Translations under genes and position numbers: made by a program
DNA from: Sphagnum magellanicum
Taxonomy: Eukaryota; Streptophyta; Sphagnopsida; Sphagnales; Sphagnaceae
NCBI GenBank assembly: GCA_021904315.1
Contig: CM038912.1
Location: forward strand, 25,270,949 to 25,334,948
Direction: 5' to 3'
DNA length: 64,000 bases
Notes under the pieces: generated by a model
What the model was told of the DNA's origin: nothing
Database searches by the model: none
The model's input: the letters and a program-made list of their open reading frames with translations, nothing else
In this document: positions 1-13,300 of the stretch, piece after piece
Position numbering within the stretch: position 1 is the stretch's first letter
How the letters are laid out: each line of letters starts with the position of its first letter

Positions 1-2600
1 CAAATAGAACACAAATTTCCCATTGTGATTATATTAAGATAAAAAAATTTGGGCTTCCCAATTAACCAAATTGAAATTAAGAAAATATTTTTTGTTATTA
101 AAGCTCTCACAATACTTTGAAGATGTTGGTTTCAAATTGACAATTTGGACAAGCTTATTCTTGTGAACAAAAATTAATTGGCTGATATTTGTGTTGGTTG
201 CTTGAAACTTGCAAATTTGGCATTTATATGTGAGGCTAAATCTGATTTGACAAAGGAGTTCATGTTGAATTTATGGATGACATTGAATGCAAAGAATTTC
301 TAAATGCCCTTGATATGTTTTATGGGATGATGTAACACTTTGTGATTTTTTTGGGGAATGTGTAGGTGTATCAAGTTTGTAGTTTTTTGCCACATTGTTA
401 ACCAAATATATAAGTCCTCATACATATTAAACGTCCATGAAGATGATGAAATGATTTCCATGTTAGGGTTTTTGCACAAGAAAATATTTCTTGTTTTCAA
501 ATTATGAGGTTTTCATTAAGTTTCCTTGAAAGGAGTGTGGGGGATTGAAAGTCTGCTTGTTTTTTAAGGTTTGTCTTAAGATTTGAAGGTCTATTTGAAT
601 TTGAGAGGAGTTTGGAATTGAAAGGGAGCTTTGTTTTTTAAGGGAGTTTATAGTATAAAAGGTCCATTTTTTGTTTGTTTTTGAAGGTTTGCCTTATTAT
701 TTGAATGTTTGTATTATTTTTTGAGGTCTATATGTCTTTGAAGGGAATTAGGGATCAATTGGAAGTTTGGAATTTTGATGGTCTATCTTTGAAAGGAGTA
801 TTTCTCCAAAGGTTTTTTTATCTTTTGAGTGTATATCCTTTCGATTGTGATTTATTTTATTTTTTCGAATATTTGTCCTTTGGATTGTGATTTTTATTTT
901 TTTTTTCAATGTTCATCCCTTTGATTGTGAACTATTTTTTCTACTTTTCAATGTTTATCTCTATTATGGTCTACCTTAATTTTTTAGATCTATCCATCTT
1001 TGAGGTTTGTGGAAATGTTTTTGAAGTCTATTTATCTTTTTTTCAATCAATCAATCCTTGAGGTTTTGTCTGTTTGTCTTTGAGGTTTGTCCATCTTTTT
1101 GAGATCTATCTATCCATCTTTGAAAGGGAGTTGAGAGTATGTGAGTGAAGTCTTTAAAGGCCCATCTAGAACAATGGAGCATGGACCATAGAGGGAGAAT
1201 GGAAGCATGGACCATTGAGGGAGAATGGAAGAATGGCCTACAATAAAAAACCAATCTAACAAGAAAAACCCATCATTCTAATTCATATTAACATTTCCTC
1301 TTTTGAATTAGGTTTTGAAGTTAAGAAAAAAGACAAACCTTTTATAATCTTATTAGTTACTTACAATCAAATTCGAAAACTCTACATGTTTGTTCTTGGT
1401 TTCTCTTTGTTTACTTGCATCAATGTTGGTGGTTGGTTTCCTCATTATTGCAAGGTTTCATACAAAGTGTTTTCCAAACCTTTGCATTTTAAAGACCCAT
1501 GTACAAAATCATTAACTAACACCCAGTAAGGTTTCTCTCAAAGAACAAAGATGTTTTGAAAGGGTCTTTGTTTAGGATCTGTTTGAAGGTATGTATGGTA
1601 AACCCTAAACGCTAAACCTAAACCCTAAAGCCTAAACAAAGATGTTTTGAAAAAACCTAGTAGGATATCAATTAAGAATTTCTGTTGGGTTTAGGGTTTT
1701 ACCATACATACCTTCAAACAGATCCAACCCCTAACCCTGTCTCATCATACCTTCAAATCACTGGAATTAAAAAAAACCCCAAAACCAGCCTGTTCTTTGA
1801 TATTTGAAATTTTAATAAACCCGGAATGCACCTGTTTTATTTTTTTAAATTAATTAATTATTTATTTACTTATTTATTTTTAAATTTAAAATCCTTAAAC
1901 CCAGACCCAACTATTATCAGAATCTTCTAATACCCACCTTAATAAGTTTATTCAGTGTGGGCAGGTCATTTGCTTTTTCGGAGGCACTTAGAAATGAAGG
2001 AATGCACAAGAATTATATTTTTAATACAAACCCCAAAAAAACCCTAAACCCTTAAATGGGTGGGAATCTGAAACCCTAAGCCCTAAAGTGCCATTTCACA
2101 ATTGACTAGGAATTAGAATTTTCCCATCCATCTTTCTGACATTATAAATTTAAGAAATAAACTCTTGATTTTAAATTTAAGAAATAAATAGTTGTTTCAT
2201 AATTTCAGAAATTCTCTTCTAAAGAGCTATTTTTCTCTTATAAAAAAGAGATTTTCTCTTATGAAAAAAAAGCTTCCCTGCATTCCCTTGCTCTACCTCT
2301 CTCTCTCTCTCTCTCTCTCTTTGCTTCTCTGGCTTCAGCTCAACCAAGCAAAGGAAAAAAGGATTGGGGCGGGGGAGGAGGGGATCAATGGGATCATCCT
2401 CATCATCACTTACCTCTGTTAGAGAGGCGCCAAGAGATGGTAGATTTTTCTTGGGGTTTTGTATGGGGCTGTGATCATGTGGCAGTCATGCCATCACCAG
2501 CAGCCCCTGTGGGTCCCCCCGTCAGCCCACTTCTCCTCTCTTCCCCTCCTTAAGCACACCTTAACTGTGCTGTCAAAAGCAAAGGACTAACTTACAAGAA
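1..2600. other. AT-rich spacer, no gene seen
   Basis: No convincing coding exon is visible on either strand. The stretch is T-rich on the plus strand, with recurrent short phrases such as 'ttgaggtttgt' and 'ctatccatcttt' between about 540 and 1110 that look like decayed low-order repeats. Telomere-like AAACCCTAAA motifs occur near 1598-1640 and 2038-2090. A CT dinucleotide run lies at about 2299-2321. Small open frames here have low-complexity composition and no splice context, so I do not call them genes. Confidence 0.6.
1575..1725. repeat. Inverted repeat carrying telomere-like CCCTAAA motifs
   Basis: Two arms of about 36 bases (1575-1610 and 1689-1725) are near-perfect reverse complements. 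Each starts or ends with ggatctgtttgaaggtatg and runs into a telomere-type AAACCCTAAAC tract. The loop holds further degenerate CCTAAA units. It could fold as a hairpin. Whether it is an interstitial telomeric remnant or a small foldback element cannot be decided from one copy. Confidence 0.6.
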
Positions 2601-2703
2601 ACGAAAAGAGATCAATTTTCTGACACCTGGGAGCATGCAAAGTTTGCACATAAAATACACAATTTATACATGTAACAAAGCGCACTTGCATTTGCATGGC
2701 TCA

Positions 2704-2915
2704 ACACAAAATTCCCTTTCACAAGAGTAAACAAGATATCCACAGATATTCCCTTTACTAGAGTAAACAAGATCGTCACAAAATTCCCTTTCACTAGAGT
2801 AAAATGCTCACAAACTTTCCCTCAGTAGAGTAAACAAAGATCCTCATAAAGTTCAATTTGCTAGAGTGAACAAGAAAACCCCAAAATTCCCTTTCACTAG
2901 AGTAAACAAGATACC
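2704..2915. repeat. Minisatellite, ~35-37 bp unit, about six copies
   Basis: The phrase 'ttccctttcactagagtaa' followed by 'acaagat' recurs with small changes at a period of about 35-37 bases through this interval. Copies differ by substitutions and short indels, so the array is not recent. On the minus strand it gives the repetitive open frame KGNFVTILFTLVKG..., which is a by-product of the repeat and not a protein gene. Confidence 0.75.
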
Positions 2916-2929
2916 ACCTGCTTTGAACC

Positions 2930-4314
2930 CAACAAAACAAGATTACTTACACTCCATAAAAGTAAGAATCCCCACTTGATGCCATCAGTTGATGCTTCTG
3001 CCATTGAAGTTCTTCAGATCTTTTATTTCCATATCCGAGAGAGACAACAGTAGTCTCTCTTGTTTCCTTCAAAGTTCAATGACCACAATCACCATTGATT
3101 AGTACAAGTGCAAGGCAACCTCCCATTTGTCAACCCCATCAAGAAATGTACCACAATCTCAACAAGAAAGGAACTGTGGTATATCATTAGGTATATTTTT
3201 TTTTCAGCAAAGGTTTAATTATAGGACAGTCATCCAAGTATGCATCCAGCAAACAGCAAATAGTAACAGACACAATGAATGGAAAGCTCTCTATCAAGAG
3301 ATTCACCCAACCAACTATCCCGAGCAAAAAACAGGACAGGGCAAAGCAGGAAAAGTGACGTGGATTTGAAATAAGCAAGCCAACAACCAATGTCAATTGA
3401 TGGTCTGTTACCTGCATCATTGGTGTGAACCCAACGGAGAACACCTAAGAAATTCCAGACAAATCTCCATAACGACCATCTGAAGGAAAGATGACAATGA
3501 ATGCAGTAATAAACCTTCCAAGAGTGAGTCACAAGTGTCAAATCATACCAGTGACAAGCTGCCATAACTACCCACTGACTTCATCAGCTCCATACAGTAG
3601 GTTTAGATAAAAGTATATACAGTAATCAGACCAAAATCTGGGCAAAACCATCATGCAAAATCCGTGTCCTGAGTTTCTGTTGCATTTCCAGAAGCAATGG
3701 GAAGACTCAGTCATGATGCTGGCTCACACTCCAGAGACATGACAGAGAATGCATTAGTAGCGAAGACTTTTGAGCAATCACAAAAAATTGATATCTTGCT
3801 GTATAGGAGAGAATGCACTCTGACAATATCCAGGAGCCTCATACTCTAATTAGAACAAGAAGATCCATTTATGTGGAAAGCCAATTGGAGGTACACAAAA
3901 GTGCAAATGATAAATTCATGGTACAGATCACTTTCTTTGAAGTTGTAAGCAACCTCAAATTGCGCTTCAATGGACACAACGGATGGGGTCAAAGCTAATT
4001 AAAATAGCTGAAACTAGAATTGGTAGATTTTTGCAATGTTTTTACTGCTGAGAGATGCTGCATCTACTTGCTTTTCTAAAACAGGAGCATTTTGTTCGAA
4101 AGACTGTACACTTGTTTTTCAGGTTCTACGTTTTCCTCCCGAAGTATTTGGCAATGAGGCATGCCTTGCCAGTTCTTGCTGACCTCTCTCTGTTGTGCCA
4201 CCCTGGGGACCTGGTTCAACACCAGCAAAGTTGGACGGTTTTTATCAGATGGAAAAGAACGGCACTCATCTACCAGCTACCTGCATCCAGTGATGCAGGT
4301 TGGTGTGTTGCAAT
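2930..4314. other. Region downstream of the kinesin stop, possible 3' UTR or terminal exon
   Basis: This holds the 3' flank of the minus-strand kinesin. One alternative gene end lies here. A donor at 4376 (CCAG|GTACTG) could join a terminal exon from about 4269 down to a stop at 4076-4078, which would replace the read-through stop at 4315. That exon would encode a tail containing PSDKNRP and REVSKNWQGM. In another frame the same DNA reads a basic ...SGGKRRT end. I cannot choose between these without cDNA. No other gene is supported here; the plus-strand frame at 4055-4336 is a shadow. Confidence 0.4.
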
Positions 4315-7300
4315 TCATGAAGAACCAAACACATGACATAAGGGGGTAGACACTACTGTACTATAGAGTTCAGTACCTGGTATAGAAGTTCCTCCCAGAG
4401 AGATGGTCCGTACTACTGAGGGCTTGTCAGTAAAAACAGCATGCCCAGCACTCGTGTACCTTCTAATGCGACCTGCTGGCTGCACTCCTCCTGAACTGTT
4501 GTCACTTTTTAGTGGAGAAACTAAGCGAGCACTCTTCCCTGGCGGACGAGGAACTGGAGATTGAAGCACAGCTCTGCAAAAAACCATGTTTCATAACATG
4601 AGCATGCAAAGGAAACAACACTTTCTCATGAAGGCTACTTGCTGTACTTCCAACAATAAGAAACTCAGAGGAATAGCAGCTACTCACTTCTTTTCGGTTC
4701 GGGGCCCAGGGCTTGCCTGCTGCTTCTTGTTCTCATCCACCAGCCCTAGAGTTGGGAAGTCAGAGTCCACAGAGTAACTACTCTCTGACAACAAACTTCC
4801 ACTGTCATCTTGATCCCCATCCTGCAGGTCAAAAAGTTCATTGTTCCCAAAATGGTCATCCAGTACAAGACCATGGAGCATTGAGGTGCTCGCTGATTTC
4901 ATAACAGTGCTGTTTCCTCCCTGCCAGTTGGGAACTCTCACCTGTTCTGAAGCATCCTCGCGAGGATTTTGAGGACTACTGTACGGAGCATATGATGAGG
5001 ACTTTAGGTCATTTGCGGACAAGCAAGAATGCATAGAGCCTGATTCACAGCCTCTCTTTTCTACACCATCCACTCCTTTCCTGTGAAGACCACTATTTTC
5101 AAACATTGGAAGTTTCTCGCTGCCTTGAGGACCTGACACACTCGCAGTTCCATCATTCTGGTACCTATCATGCCAATCTGACATGCTGACCTCATCCTGC
5201 ATGTCCTGGTGTGCAAGTAGGACAGCTTCCTGTTCCTTGCTGCTTTGCTTTGAGTACAACTGTGAATTGCTTCCCTCTTTCACATATTTGATACTTTCAT
5301 TTACGCTGGTGACCCCTTCTTCAGAAACTTCAGATGGGGGTCTGAGCTCTGTTGGGGAATCCAAGGGTGAACCTGCCGATGAATGTGCCGAGTGATCTAT
5401 GGGATCTTCAGTATCCTGCATTGTGTTCAAAACAAGGGAAGGGGGCCGCTTTGGTCGCCCGGATAGCTTCCGTTGAGCTTGGCTAGCCTGCAACATATCA
5501 AGTTTCTGTTAGAGCTGTACAAATCAAGTTTCAGAGAGGACACTGGCTTTACAGGAAAGAGAAAGTTAGAACAAATCCCTCTATGATAAAGAGTCCCACC
5601 TTAGCTGAGTTCTGAAGGAGATTACAATGCAACAGAGGATCAGATAATCTCTTATCATGCTCAAACATACTGACAAATGCAACTGATAAAGCTCCCATTT
5701 AACCATGCTTAGAAACCCATAGGTCATGCTGCTATTACCATTCACTCAGCATACACAAAGATAATGAGAAATGCAACATAGACATACATCACCAGTCCCA
5801 GTTGCTGCATCCATGATTGCCCTGCGGGGTTTTTGAAGAGAACCAGCATCCATGCTTATGCGACGAGGAAATGCAGTAACAGGCTTGAATTTGTACTTTT
5901 CTACACCCATACCGCTCTCAACTGGAAGGCTTAGGTCCTTGAGACTTTGCAGCCGTTCAATCTCAGCATCTTTCTTTGCAGCTGCATCCCTTAGCTGGGC
6001 AATCTGTACAGGGAAACTCAAGATGGTCAAATCAGTAAAGATAAAACAGCAATCAAAACGGTTAAAATTTTAATGCAACAAGCTCAAGGTCAACAGGGAG
6101 GGAAACAAACAACTAATGCCAGGATGGAATGTGAAGATTCCAACAAATTCAAGATGGCATGCTGATGTGGTAACTTGCTAGGTCTTTCAAAGCAACTGAT
6201 TGCTTGCAATTCACCCAAAGACTCCCTGAGTCAAAGAGACGGACAACTTCCATTTTGGGTTTCATAGTAGAGAACTGGCTCTGCGACCTTGGGAAGAGTT
6301 TATTGACATCAAAGCAATGCCAGAAGTTAAGGGATATACCAGGACACACTCCCTGTTGCACTATTAATCCTCTGGCAGCTAAAACAACGGAATTGAAAAC
6401 TTCCTTCTGCTTGCTCCAAAATTGATAACTGAAAATCCAAAAAAATTGCAGTACTTCCCCATGTCCTAACAAAGTTGCCTCAAAGACAACAACGTTGCAC
6501 AATTTATGTATGGAAAGACATAAACCTGATCCTTGAGATTTTGCATGTCCCCACTTTCCTTATTACTGCGAGCAGCCCCAAGCTCGACTGATGACACTCT
6601 CTCTGCAAACTTCAATGTGCTCATGGTTTCTCCAAATGACTCCATGTCTGGGCTTATGTGCACAAACATCAGAGTTTTTGCTTGCCCACCTGGATAGACA
6701 TAATTGTCCCTCAGGTTGATCAATGCATGTCCAAAATAGATGACAAATTAAATCTCAAATCATTTAACATGGAATTGTCCACAAATAGAGACCTCCTATC
6801 CACAAAAGGTACAACAGCACCAGACAAAGTGACAGCACCCCAAATAGTCAATGAACAGACAACAAAGGAATGAAGGCTTAGAGTAATATCCAGATCTCCA
6901 TCAGGAGCAGAAAAAATAAAACACATCATCAAAATCATGGCTGAAGTTACCATCAAAGAAAGCCATATAGATGACAATTACCTAGGGAATCCTGTAGCAG
7001 CTGGGTGAGCTTGCTATTGCGATAAGGCACATGCGAATTTTTCTGTGCGAGTGCAGCAATCACATCACCAAGAGCAGAAAGAGATTTGTTGATGTGTTGA
7101 GCCTCTTTTAACCTGTCTCCTGTTGCTTCAGACCTATCCACACGTTCACTCCCAGCAAGGTCGACCAGGTGCAGGGAGCCTCGGAGAAGGGCACCAGAGA
7201 TCAAATCTCTGCCTTGGACATGGACTGTCAGCACACTGTACACACACAGAGGTGAACATGTGAGTTCCCCAATGAAACGGCACTGTATTCTCATCACATT

Positions 7301-10300
7301 CCCATGCCTTATATCAAAACTAAAAAAGATCCAATATCCTTCTTAATTGCTCCAGTCCCAAAGGTCTTGTGAAAGATCAAACAGTTATGTACAATTGAGA
7401 CATAGACACACTGCAGAAGAAGCATACAGAAACTATAGGAAATTGAGGATGCAGGAAGGTTTCACCAATAACAAGCTCTAAGTGGACATCCTATTCAAGG
7501 GGTCCTAACATTGCTATATCAAAAGTTAGAAGATAATGGAGGAAATGACAGAGGGGTGAAAGCTACCTATGAGATCTGCTACTTCGCTCATTCAGAGCTG
7601 TGGCACCAATAGCCCTGTTCTTCTGACCAACTCTCATAAGCTCCACAACATCTTCTGTTGACCTGACTCGCAGCATACTGGCATCGGGTACATTCATCCC
7701 ATTAAGCTGTGAGTTGTTCCGAATCTCCAGTGTATGAAACAAAGTAAAGGAATTCTTTGATTGACAACAGGAGAACAAATCCTAAAGAGCACTGCTCATA
7801 ACATTTATCAAGTCCTCTACATACTGACAATAAGCAAAGCTATGTGGCAACTAATTGCTGTTCTAGGAAGAATTCAAAGAAGCACATGTCAAGGCTTCAT
7901 TCACTAGGTTGATTTCATCCAGTTCCTACAAAAGTAGTTGCTTACTCATTAGCCTGATCTTGCATGGAGCATCAATTGTATTTGAGTTAGATTACACTAT
8001 CAATAGAGCAGCCACAGACCCAACATATTACAGCCCTTGAAACACATCAGCCTTGGTTAGAACTCAACTGCAAGTTGCATGGTAACATGAGGAGAGCTAA
8101 AACAGACAGTAGTCCACTCCTGAGTGGATGACTTCACAAAGAGCTCCAAAAATGGAAGATCAGTTTCAAGAGGATATTTCTTTTGGGTGCCATCCATGAT
8201 AAGCAGATCACGGACTTGTTCGTTGTAGATCTCAAGCATTTGCACATCAATTTCATAGCGGAACACACCAAGTCGACTCTGTGTCATGTTGAAGAGATCA
8301 TGCAATGCTCTGTAGTTCACTCCCCAATCACTGCTTGGGCCACTCTGTTGATGAGTCAGACCACAAATTTCAGAGAAAAGGTATGTGCCTTTTATGGTCC
8401 ATCCAAACACTTCTTTCAAACAGGACCACCATAATAAAACAAAAACCTGAACTTTTCTTTCAGCTCAATTATCCTCAAACTGACTAGATTGTAACATACA
8501 CAACAACCCTAGTTACAAATCAATTAGTGCAAGTGGTAATAATATCCTATTTCTCATGCCTGGTCTTATTAAGCAGGTTGAACTGTTAAATTGCACTCAA
8601 ATATTTGCTTGTGTTAAAGCTATCTTACTGGATTTTTGCAAGAAAAGAAAATTTGAGAGAACAGTCTGGAGACACACATATACAGTGCTTCATTACAACC
8701 ACCAAATAACTTACCATGGTGAAAGTCTTTCCTGACCCAGTTTGTCCATAAGCAAATATGCAAACATTGTAACCATCTAACACAGAACGTATGAGTGGTT
8801 GTGTATCCAGGAAAACTTCCTCTGCATGGACAAAATCACCAACCATGCATACTGTCATTTCACTTCAGACACTTGGCACTGTCAAGTCTCTGTGAAGATA
8901 CATGAAGAGAATTTGAAGAACCAACATCATCTACAAAACTTCTCAGTAACAACCACTTAAAAGGAAAATAAAAGGAAAAGAGAGACTTAATAAAAAGATT
9001 CAAAAACAATAATTCCTAATAAACAGTTAGAAGTTAGTTGACCATAGACTGCACAATTAGTGCCCACTGGACTACCAACTAATTTCTTGAAGACTGATTG
9101 ACTTAACATATAGAGCTGATGATACTCAAAACAAGAGGACTTCATTAGGGGAATGTGCATGACTGTTACCTTGTGAAGCGTTGGTTCCAAAAACCTTGTT
9201 AAATGTAAACGACTTACGGGCATCCTTTGCTCCCAGCTTGCTGGGGTTCACCACCACCAATTCCCCATTTTCTCCAATATAGTCGACGGTAGTTGGTCTC
9301 CCAGGTTCTTCTGTTAGAAAAGGCCTTACTCGGCAGTAGACCCTGATATTACCTGGCCAGATCAGACCACAGACAGATCAATCAATAGGAGTTTGATAAA
9401 GCCTGGCATACTATGACAGCTACAAAGATGTGAACAAGAAGTGAGGGAGACCAGATGCAATTTATGGGAGCTGCATCAACAAAGAGCATATCAACTCCCA
9501 GCAGGCAAAAGGGTCAACATTCCTGAAATGAGAAGCTTGATGCTCTATACTACGGTTATGTAAACACATGTTTCCTTCCTAGGATATGCAAAATGTTTAG
9601 TCACCCTGTGTGTATTTGGCCCATGTAACACCAAAAACAAGAACCTACCTTTCAAATCTTGAACTTCATTGTATAGCTGTCTGTTCTCTGCCAACACCTT
9701 GTGATATCCTGCTGCTGCCCTTGCCATTTCTGGAAGTTGGTTCTCTGGAAGTGGAAAAAGAAATAATCAGGATTACCAGTTTTGCACATGAATGCAAAAG
9801 CACAAGCAAGAACATGAGAGATACACCATGGAGTATTATGATGAATTTGAAAGTAACATTTGCAGGTGGTGATAGTTACCAAGTGCGCTGAACTGTGATC
9901 TAAAATCCTTTTGCATTTGCAGAACCTCTTTCCTCACATCGACTTGTGTCCATCTCAGATCCTACAAAACCACAAAAGATGCAATCTGGATGTTACAAGG
10001 ACTGCAGCTTCACTATGCACTAAATTTCTGAGATGACCTGAAATTGCTTGCAGAAATCAATTTGCTAGGTAGCAGATATGAGTACCTTCACATTGTAAGC
10101 CTGGTGAGCAAGACAAGTTTTGTACTTGACATCCTTTTTCTGCAACCTACTCAGCTCCTCAGTGAAACTGACTTCCATCTCATGCCTCTGCTGTTGCGAT
10201 TCTTGCAACTGCTTTTCCAGTGAAAGTAATTTCTCTTGGGACTTCAGCTCTATTTCCCGCTTCTGGTTCTCGAGGCTGACTGAATGTTCCTCATCCAAGC

Positions 10301-13300
10301 GCTTGATATAATCCAATTCATTCATCAACACTTGGACAGTTGCCTCTTTCTCTTCACTCTCCTTTGACAATCTTTTCAGTGCCACCTCCTTCAATTGATT
10401 CTCATCTTCAATTTGCTTTTTCTCCATCTTCATCAAACACATGGAAGTCAAGAATGGTCCAACATTCAGTCTGCACCAATGAGCTCAACCCATCTCCTCA
10501 CTAATTACCACCTTGGTACTGATACAAACCATGACTACCATGACCTTTGACATTGATACTCTCAAATTTAACAGCCACAGGACAAGCAAATGAGGGCAGA
10601 ATCAGCTCTATGCCAGGCTACAGGTAACCACTTTCCACCTTAAAGATTACCAAAGCTGTGGATAGCTCTGGGCATGACAGGCTCAGCTAAATCCTCTCAT
10701 GTTCCACTGTTTATGATTCAGGAATAAACCTGCAGTGATCCAAGTAGTCTGGAATCCTTTTGAGCATCCCTAAAATGGATGTCAAATCCACACATACAGA
10801 CTTTTCACAGCATTGTTCATGACATGCAGGTCATGCTTCTTCATGCCTCTCACAAGAAATCTAGCCAAAAAAACTGTTCAGGTTGAGAAAGAGAAGCCCA
10901 CCTTGACTAGCTGAAGTTTTTTAGTAATCATCTGGTAATTCCCCCATGCCATTGCAAAGCAAAAACCCACCTCAGTTCCAAAGCTAGCAGTTTGCTCATT
11001 TCCACCATCAATGTAAAAAGCCCACTCCGGGTCAAAAAAAAAGGCCAAAACTGCAGAAAAATATTCTTCACCAACAGCCCAACAGCAGAAGCTGCCTTCT
11101 GAGTACAACTATGGTGCCAAATCACCTTTAATTTCCCATAAGATCATGACGTCCTTGAAGGATGTGGCAAAAGGGAGAGCATAGAGTCCCAGCGATCTAC
11201 CTTAACTTCCTCCTGTGAACCAGCTGCCAATGCTTCAAGCACCATATTCTGTGAGGCACGTTCCTCAGCCTGCATTAGTAAGTCCTTCAAGGCACTTTTC
11301 ATCTGCAACATAAACCAAGCCAGAAAATTGTGCAATGTGAGCATGGTGAATCTCAAAGAATCCATTTGCATGGGGTGGCAGCATCAAGACAGAAGCACAG
11401 GAGTCACATAACCCCTACTTTTACAACTTGTCGCCTTTGTGCAAGAAGATGATGCTCAAACTCTTCCATCACTTTCCGTAGCATGAATTCCACTAACTGC
11501 ACAGAGAAGAGAAACACTGAAGTTTTAGCTTTCAACTTTGCTGATTCTTGTTTCTAACGAAAATTTGGATATCTAAACAAAGTCCATGAACTCACGTCAA
11601 CCTTAGACCTTATCCACCACAAACAGTGCTCCTGTCTAGTCCCATTGAAACAAGACAGCCACCTATCTCAAGCATGTCAATGGATCCAAAGCCCTAACTA
11701 GTCCTCTTCTTCTGTGTATATAACAAAAATCACAATGGCTGATGAGTTCTTTGTCAAAAACGGAGAAACCTGAGCTTACAATGCATGACCAAGGAAAAAC
11801 AGAAACAAAACATAATAATTCCAAGACTCTTGCATGAAACATACTTTTGTGGCAACCCCAATCTTGGTGTAAAACTGAACATCTTGGACAGGATCACAAG
11901 GACAGAGAAAAATGTTAAAAGCCTAGGAACTTTTGGACTCACCATTGGCACTTCCTCCATAGGTTTGCCACCAAGAATTGCATTCACAAGGCTCAAGAGT
12001 GACTGGGAAGGAGCATTCTGCATGAAACAACATTTGAAAGTCATTACACAGAGATACCATGCATCTAGGCTCAAAAACTCACAGTAATGCAACAGTGACA
12101 ATGCTTCAAGCCTCATCTCTAGTCACTGCAAGCATGAACACTAATTAAAGAAAATGCACTATATGTACTCTCCTGCAAAAGATTCTTCAACAGTTCATTG
12201 CTGCAATGAGACAATCCATTATACTTACATCCATTGCTAAAGCTCTTCCATGACCATCTGCAGCAATGGGCAGATCTTGCATATCCCTCCCCTTGACTTG
12301 CAAAACCTCCCGGAACTTGTTCCCGATGTGCTGGAGCCAGGGGGAAGGGGAAGCTGCAAGTTATGGAATGAGTTGTAAGCCATCAACAACTAGCAACCAT
12401 TGCATACCCGGCTACAAGCACAAGCTGAGGTGCATGCATATCTGACATGGATTGCAAACTAATCAGGAATTGATCATTGTGAAGGAAGTGAAAACATTAT
12501 TCACTGCACTGATTCATGGACATTCCAATAGATGTGGACAGATCTTGTGATGATGATTAAGGTGCACAAATATGCACCTAGCAAGTGGTCCTAATCTGCA
12601 AGGAGACTCTCAAATACAAGAGCAAAGGAACTAAATTGGTTAAGTTCTTTCTGTTTCCTCAGATGAGAGACAAGGAGGTCATCCCTGTGTCTGATCCCTT
12701 GGGGAAAGATGCAAAGAAAGCTTCAGCCACAAAAGTGGTGACGTGTGTTAGGTGTCAAGACCAATATCACATCAATTGTACCAACCTGAGGCATTTGTGT
12801 TGAATGGTAAATCCTCAGAATCTCCATCCAGACTTCCATTGAGACCCGAGCGCACACTCTCCAGCATCCCTTCAAATGAAGCTCTACTGTCCTTGTCAAA
12901 GCTCATTGAGTTGGTTGACTGAGCAGATGGTGAAAATGACTCCATGTTGTCAGCATAATCTTGGTCTGTAGGAAACCACTTTCTTGGGGCCTTGATACCA
13001 CGTGTTGAAGTTTTGGAAGGGCTAGTTCCATATACTGTTGGGAGGTTAGGGGACTTCAACCTCCAGAACCCCAATGCTCCTCCCTGCTTCCATTCGTGGT
13101 ACGACCTTAACGCCAATATGCAGGCAACTACTTTTGCAGAAGAGCTTGGGGACAATGACCCCTGTTGACATTGTACAACCAAAAACAATGTAGTCAATAG
13201 GACCATTGCTCTATGTCACACTCCCTACAAAAGCATAATCTTGTAAAGGAGCCTTTGTAATCACCTCTATCACAAAAGCCCATAATCAGATTCCCACAAA

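Noticed and set aside
4055..4349. Plus-strand frames of 62-93 codons
   Set aside because: They overlap the kinesin 3' end on the other strand and have no recognisable features.
8057..8419. Kinesin exon continuing as [16 protein letters not shown]
   Set aside because: These residues are absent from the kinesin-14 family at this point and the frame soon ends. The AT-AC intron explains the junction.
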